This document shows, in pieces, positions 11,901 to 13,839 of a stretch of 13,839 bases of DNA. The number at the start of each line of letters is the position of its first letter. Within the stretch, counting starts at the first letter, position 1. Source of the DNA: CAZFAP01 sp964516325 (lineage in GTDB: Bacteria > Auribacterota > JABMQX01); the NCBI GenBank assembly GCA_964516325.1, contig CAZFAP010000131.1, forward strand, positions 1-13,839, written 5' to 3'. Both the position numbers and the translations under genes were made by a program. A model generated the notes under the pieces. It saw only the letters and a program-made list of their open reading frames with translations, had not been told where the DNA came from and searched no databases.

Positions 11901-13839
11901 TCGGCCGAGTTATCGCTAATGACATTTTTCTGGATGGTCCCGCCGCAATAACCCAATCCCTCGCCAGAATTCCCGGTGATGCTGTTACCCTCGATGGTGC
12001 CGTGGCAATAAGCGAGTCCGCCGCCAGTACCCTCGGCCTTATTGGCGGCGATCCTATTGTTGAAGATCAGGCCATCGCAAAAAGCCAGCCCGCCCCCGGC
12101 GCCACTCTGGGAGGGGCGCTCTCGGGAAAAACTACTCCCCTTTGTCCCACCTTCGTGAAGTGCCAGCCCGCCGCCATAGGTGGCCAGATTGTCCGTGACT
12201 ATGTTTTCCCGGATTGTTCCATCGCAGTCGTAGAGTCCGCCGCCTTGGCCTGCCGTATTGCCGGTAATCCTATTGTTCTGGATGATGCCGTCGCAGAAAA
12301 TCAATCCACCGCCGCTGAAAGCGGAATTCCCAGTGATGACGTTGTTCTCGATTGCGGCGTGAGTGTGGCTACTGTCGGTCCCGCCACAAATTCCGCCTCT
12401 GTATAGTCCACTGCTGTTCTGGATGGTGAAGCCCGATAAAGAACAGGCTTCGCTCTCGTTCCCTGTGAATGAGACAACCGGCCCGGACGCGGCGCCGTCT
12501 ATTATGGTAGAGGCGACAGTATCCGGGTCGTCCGGGTCCGAGCTGCGAAGGATCGCATCCCGACCCAGAAGCCGGACGTTTTCTCGATAGGTCCCGGGGG
12601 CTACAACGATCTGGTCGCCATTCACGGCCAGAAAAAGGGCTCCCTGGATTGTCGGGACTTCTGACGGAACGTGAAAGAGCCCCGGAGGCGTTGAGACAGC
12701 CGGGTCGCTTCCACGGAGAATTTCCAGGCCGTCGCGAAGTCCATCGCCATCGGTGTCTTCGTTCAGCCGGTCTGCTCCATACGCCGCCTCGTCCGAGTCC
12801 GAAAGGAAATCGCCATCGGCGTCAACGGAAGCGCCAAACTCGTAGCATCCCATGTCCACCCGGTTTCCGACGAGACGACAATTGCCATCCAGGTCGCGCT
12901 GGGGCCAAACGAACCAGAAGAAGCTCACGCCCGCGTCTATGCAGGGCGAACCGTTCTGGAGATGGAGGTCCCTTTCGGCCGGGGCAACGAACCCAGGATC
13001 AGAGCTGATGTTTCCTTCGCCCCCTTCGGTCCAATCCTGAATGCAACTGAAAGATGGAGGGCTTGACGCATAAATCTGACTGCCTGTGTTGCCCCAGATG
13101 ATGCAGTTGCGGATGCTGGCATTGCAGGAATCGAGCGCCGCCCCCTGGTCCGCCGAGTTGCCGCAAATCGTATTGTTCTGGACCGTCCCGTAGCACCAGA
13201 TCAAACCGCCGCCGTTCTGCGCAATATTGAAGGCGATCAGGTTGTTCTCGATCGTGCCGGAACAGGAACTTATCCCGCCTCCTCCAACAGCCGAGTTGTC
13301 GCGGATCGTGTTATTCCGGATTGTGGCTCTGCAGTCCTGCACGCCGCCGCCGGTGTAAACCGCTGAATTGTGGGCGATCAGGTTGTTCTCGATCCTCCCT
13401 TCGCAAAAGACCAGGCCACCGCCGCAGCTGGCGGAGTTGTCGCTTACCTGATTATCCCGGATGGTGCCACTGCAGTCATTCAGGCCGCCCCCGAGGTTAG
13501 AAGCCGAGTTTCCCGTGATCACGTTTTTCTGGATCGTACCCGCGCATTGGTACAGGCCCCCGCCTCCCCCGCCCGCGGAGTTTTGGTAAATGGTATTGTC
13601 GCGGACCGTCCCGGCACACTTGTACAATCCCCCGCCATCCCTGCCAGCAGAGTTACCGGCAATCACATCGTTCCTGACCGTGGCACGGGTGCCCTGGCCG
13701 AAGATGCCGCCGCCGTTTTCAGCTTCCCCGTTTCGAATAGTGAAGCCGCACAAGACGCAGCTTTCGTCTTCAGTCCCGTAAAATGCAACGACGGAGCCTG
13801 CTTGGTTCCCGTCTATGATAGTGCCCGCAACAACGTCTG
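8906..13839 (-). CDS. Giant multi-block right-handed beta-helix protein with calcium-binding hinges (5' partial)
   Basis: The frame is open to the window edge and the residues there (TIIDG, SCVLCGFTIRNG) are ordinary repeat sequence, so the N terminus and any signal peptide lie outside. At least 1643 residues are encoded. The protein consists of four blocks of rungs of about 23 residues, with the pattern GGGLxxCxGTIxNNxIxxNSA, typical of parallel beta-helix (pectate-lyase-like) surface proteins. Each block ends in CIIWGN, then CIQxW, a GNI-DP-F stretch and SPCIDAG. Between blocks stand Asp-rich hinges (DTDSDGLPDDWE, DTDGDGLRDG) resembling thrombospondin-3 calcium sites. A new segment (xxIQxAL, EIVVxPGxY, NVVLRS, TIIDG) then opens each helix. 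The last 74 residues form a beta-rich end domain (YSIFYSADLLSWH, then PRRFYRTV) as seen at the C termini of many PVC surface proteins. Likely role: cell-surface or secreted adhesin or polysaccharide-binding protein; no catalytic motif is evident. Confidence 0.88.
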   Translation of the reverse strand, partial: DVVAGTIIDGNQAGSVVAFYGTEDESCVLCGFTIRNGEAENGGGIFGQGTRATVRNDVIAGNSAGRDGGGLYKCAGTVRDNTIYQNSAGGGGGGLYQCAGTIQKNVITGNSASNLGGGLNDCSGTIRDNQVSDNSASCGGGLVFCEGRIENNLIAHNSAVYTGGGVQDCRATIRNNTIRDNSAVGGGGISSCSGTIENNLIAFNIAQNGGGLIWCYGTVQNNTICGNSADQGAALDSCNASIRNCIIWGNTGSQIYASSPPSFSCIQDWTEGGEGNISSDPGFVAPAERDLHLQNGSPCIDAGVSFFWFVWPQRDLDGNCRLVGNRVDMGCYEFGASVDADGDFLSDSDEAAYGADRLNEDTDGDGLRDGLEILRGSDPAVSTPPGLFHVPSEVPTIQGALFLAVNGDQIVVAPGTYRENVRLLGRDAILRSSDPDDPDTVASTIIDGAASGPVVSFTGNESEACSLSGFTIQNSSGLYRGGICGGTDSSHTHAAIENNVITGNSAFSGGGLIFCDGIIQNNRITGNTAGQGGGLYDCDGTIRENIVTDNLATYGGGLALHEGGTKGSSFSRERPSQSGAGGGLAFCDGLIFNNRIAANKAEGTGGGLAYCHGTIEGNSITGNSGEGLGYCGGTIQKNVISDNSADYSYGGGLNNCSGTIQNNLITGNWAGYHGGGLAFCNGMIRNNTVARNRGMGDGCGLYDCDGPVLSCIVWANRGGSQLWDCSVPAYSCIQNWTGGGEANISYNPHFVDPDNGDFHLRSWSPGIDAGDPSSDFSQEPQPNGGRVNMGAYGNTPEAACKSPDTDSDGLPDDWEFKWFGSLQYGAAADPDGDAIPNSREYSHAWDPVVAALVENLTKGVRYQSVQVALWESEEGDEIVVRPGVCTENISFGGKNVVLRSTVPWDPDVVAKTIIEGNPAEGRVSVVTFSGTEGETCVLAGFTIRNGRAQTGGGICGGTEDGPTRAVIRDNVITRNSASNGGGLAFCNGTIHNNVVADNEALSREEVHDETGCGGGLFCCNGAIQDNIIRGNSAVAGGGLHSCDGTIWNNAIIGNFAYSGGGLYDCHGTIRNNIISANSASDWGGGVAWSKGVIQNNTIIGNSANFEGSALAWCYGSIKDCIIWGNRGGSQLWDCVVPTYCCIEKWVGGGQGNIPFDPYFVDAEDGDFHVRSWSPCIDAGDPSSGFSQEPEPNGGRVNMGAYGNTPEAACKSPDAESDGLPDDWELYWFASLKWDSGSDTDGDDIPNMAEYRYGWNPKMAAATRVANQTKGLWYQTIQAALWESEDRNEIVVYPGVYREYIGFGGKNVVLRSTAPSNAAVVAATIIDANQASSVVTFAGAERETCVLSGFTVRNGKASHGCGINGYQTRATIQNNVICGNVASFGGGGLYYCNGTIQNNAISANSAAYGAGLAFCGGTIENNLIAGNSAADMGGGLAYCRGGIIQNNTISHNSANGEGGGLYACDGAIQNCIIWGNAAPDGPELFQSSVPTYCCIQGWTEGGTGNIAEDPQFAGPANGNFRLLPSSPCIDAGYNDPGLPATDIAGMHRMMFGGKSLTVDMGAYEFYINELTSGPNPDQTTFTWSSLADKTYSIFYSADLLSWHLAIESFPSSGNTTTSWLDDGSLTGVPPLLLPRRFYRTVENP
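9405..9765 (-). repeat. Beta-helix block 4 (about 5 rungs)
   Basis: This shortest and most C-terminal block ends in CIIWGNAAPDGPEL. Its linker reads SPCIDAGYND and then DIAGMHRMM and VDMGAYEF. No Asp-rich hinge follows; the C-terminal domain (8906-9130) comes next. Confidence 0.8.
10166..10365 (-). repeat. Duplicated linker/hinge DNA, copy A
   Basis: Without gaps, these 200 bases match 11393-11592 with 19 differences (about 90% identity), including perfect runs of 29 and 28 bases. They encode the SPCIDAGDPSS linker, the GGRVNMGAYGNTPEAACKSPD segment and the first half of the Asp-rich hinge. Confidence 0.75.
10435..10988 (-). repeat. Beta-helix block 3 (about 7 rungs)
   Basis: One rung carries a long acidic loop (NEALSREEVHDETGC, around 10800-10845). 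One rung has Ser instead of the ladder cysteine (AWSKGVIQNN). The block ends in CIIWGNRGGSQLWDC, nearly identical in protein sequence to the end of block 2. Confidence 0.8.
11393..11592 (-). repeat. Duplicated linker/hinge DNA, copy B
   Basis: This is the partner of 10166-10365, at a distance of exactly 1227 bases (409 codons). The flanking beta-helix rungs are clearly less alike than this segment. Confidence 0.75.
11671..12402 (-). repeat. Beta-helix block 2 (about 10 rungs, one abnormal)
   Basis: This is the longest block. Rung four is abnormal: between GGGLAL and the next GGGLAF the expected CxGTIxNN core is replaced by unrelated residues (12101-12157). The rung before GLGYC is shorter than its neighbours. 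The block ends in CIVWANRGGSQLW, and the linker reads SPGIDAGDP, with Gly where the other blocks have Cys. Confidence 0.8.
13070..13716 (-). repeat. Beta-helix block 1 (about 9 rungs)
   Basis: This block of in-frame repeats has a period of about 69-75 bases. Eight of its rungs carry the cysteine of the GGGLxxC position. It ends at CIIWGNTGSQI and is followed by an SPCIDAG linker (around 12930-12960) and the first Asp-rich hinge (about 12700-12826), which holds two calcium-type motifs, DADGD and DTDGDGL. Confidence 0.8.

Noticed and set aside
9405..13716. Regular 69-75 base repeats resembling a CRISPR or satellite array
   Set aside because: The repeats are degenerate, have no constant repeat/variable spacer split, and encode in-frame beta-helix rungs on the minus strand.
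13751..13753. TTG as the start of the giant gene
   Set aside because: The frame continues to the window edge with typical repeat sequence (TIIDG, then GTED-SCVL), so this is an internal codon of a truncated gene.

Overview
The window is GC-rich bacterial chromosome with intact genes on both strands. It looks like an uncultured, probably anaerobic, environmental bacterium of the Planctomycetota/PVC or a neighbouring candidate phylum. Three things suggest this: a very long secreted beta-helix protein with DxDxDG calcium hinges, gene gaps carrying palindromic dispersed elements, and a flavin/iron-sulphur fusion enzyme beside cysteine-rich small proteins. The phylum placement is inference; there is no rRNA, tRNA or marker gene here. 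No integrase, transposase, CRISPR array or phage gene is visible.

Left part (1-1671). The window opens inside the 3' end of an alkaline-phosphatase/sulfatase-superfamily gene (+). It is followed by a convergent Mth938-domain gene (-) whose start is ambiguous, because an upstream in-frame extension would add a signal-peptide-like segment. The gap between the Mth938 gene and the next gene holds a candidate sigma70-type promoter for each.

Redox and small-protein cluster (1672-5873, all +). An 862-residue fusion joins a dihydroorotate-dehydrogenase-like (PreA/PyrD-like) flavin domain, a GltD/PreT-like FAD/NAD(P)H oxidoreductase and a C-terminal 2x[4Fe-4S] ferredoxin. It is followed by four small genes: DUF6485 (8 Cys in 68 residues), YjbQ/UPF0047, DUF2905 (two membrane segments) and a DGC-type putative zinc-binding protein. 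Spacing is short and every small gene has a ribosome binding site, so the four are probably one transcript. The fusion may belong to it too, but is separated by 158 bases containing a perfect GC-rich hairpin.

Middle part (5874-8711). A 617-base gap carries palindromes and an inverted repeat. Next come two response-regulator genes (+): a lone receiver with a degraded acidic pocket, then a canonical receiver followed by a coiled coil and a GAF-like domain. No histidine kinase is present. A 449-base gap with another dispersed element precedes a small two-TM protein.

Right part (8906-13839, -). More than a third of the window is one secreted-type protein of at least 1643 residues whose N terminus lies outside the window. 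It has four right-handed beta-helix blocks, of about 9, 10, 7 and 5 rungs from N to C terminus. They are separated by linkers with an SPxIDAG motif, three of which also carry an aspartate-rich calcium-binding hinge. The protein ends in a short beta-rich C-terminal domain. Nearly every rung has a cysteine at the same place, which would stack as a cysteine ladder. Two hinges are about 90% identical at DNA level, and one rung is replaced by unrelated sequence.

The strongest candidates for something undescribed are the fusion enzyme with its cysteine-rich neighbours and the cysteine-ladder beta-helix giant.
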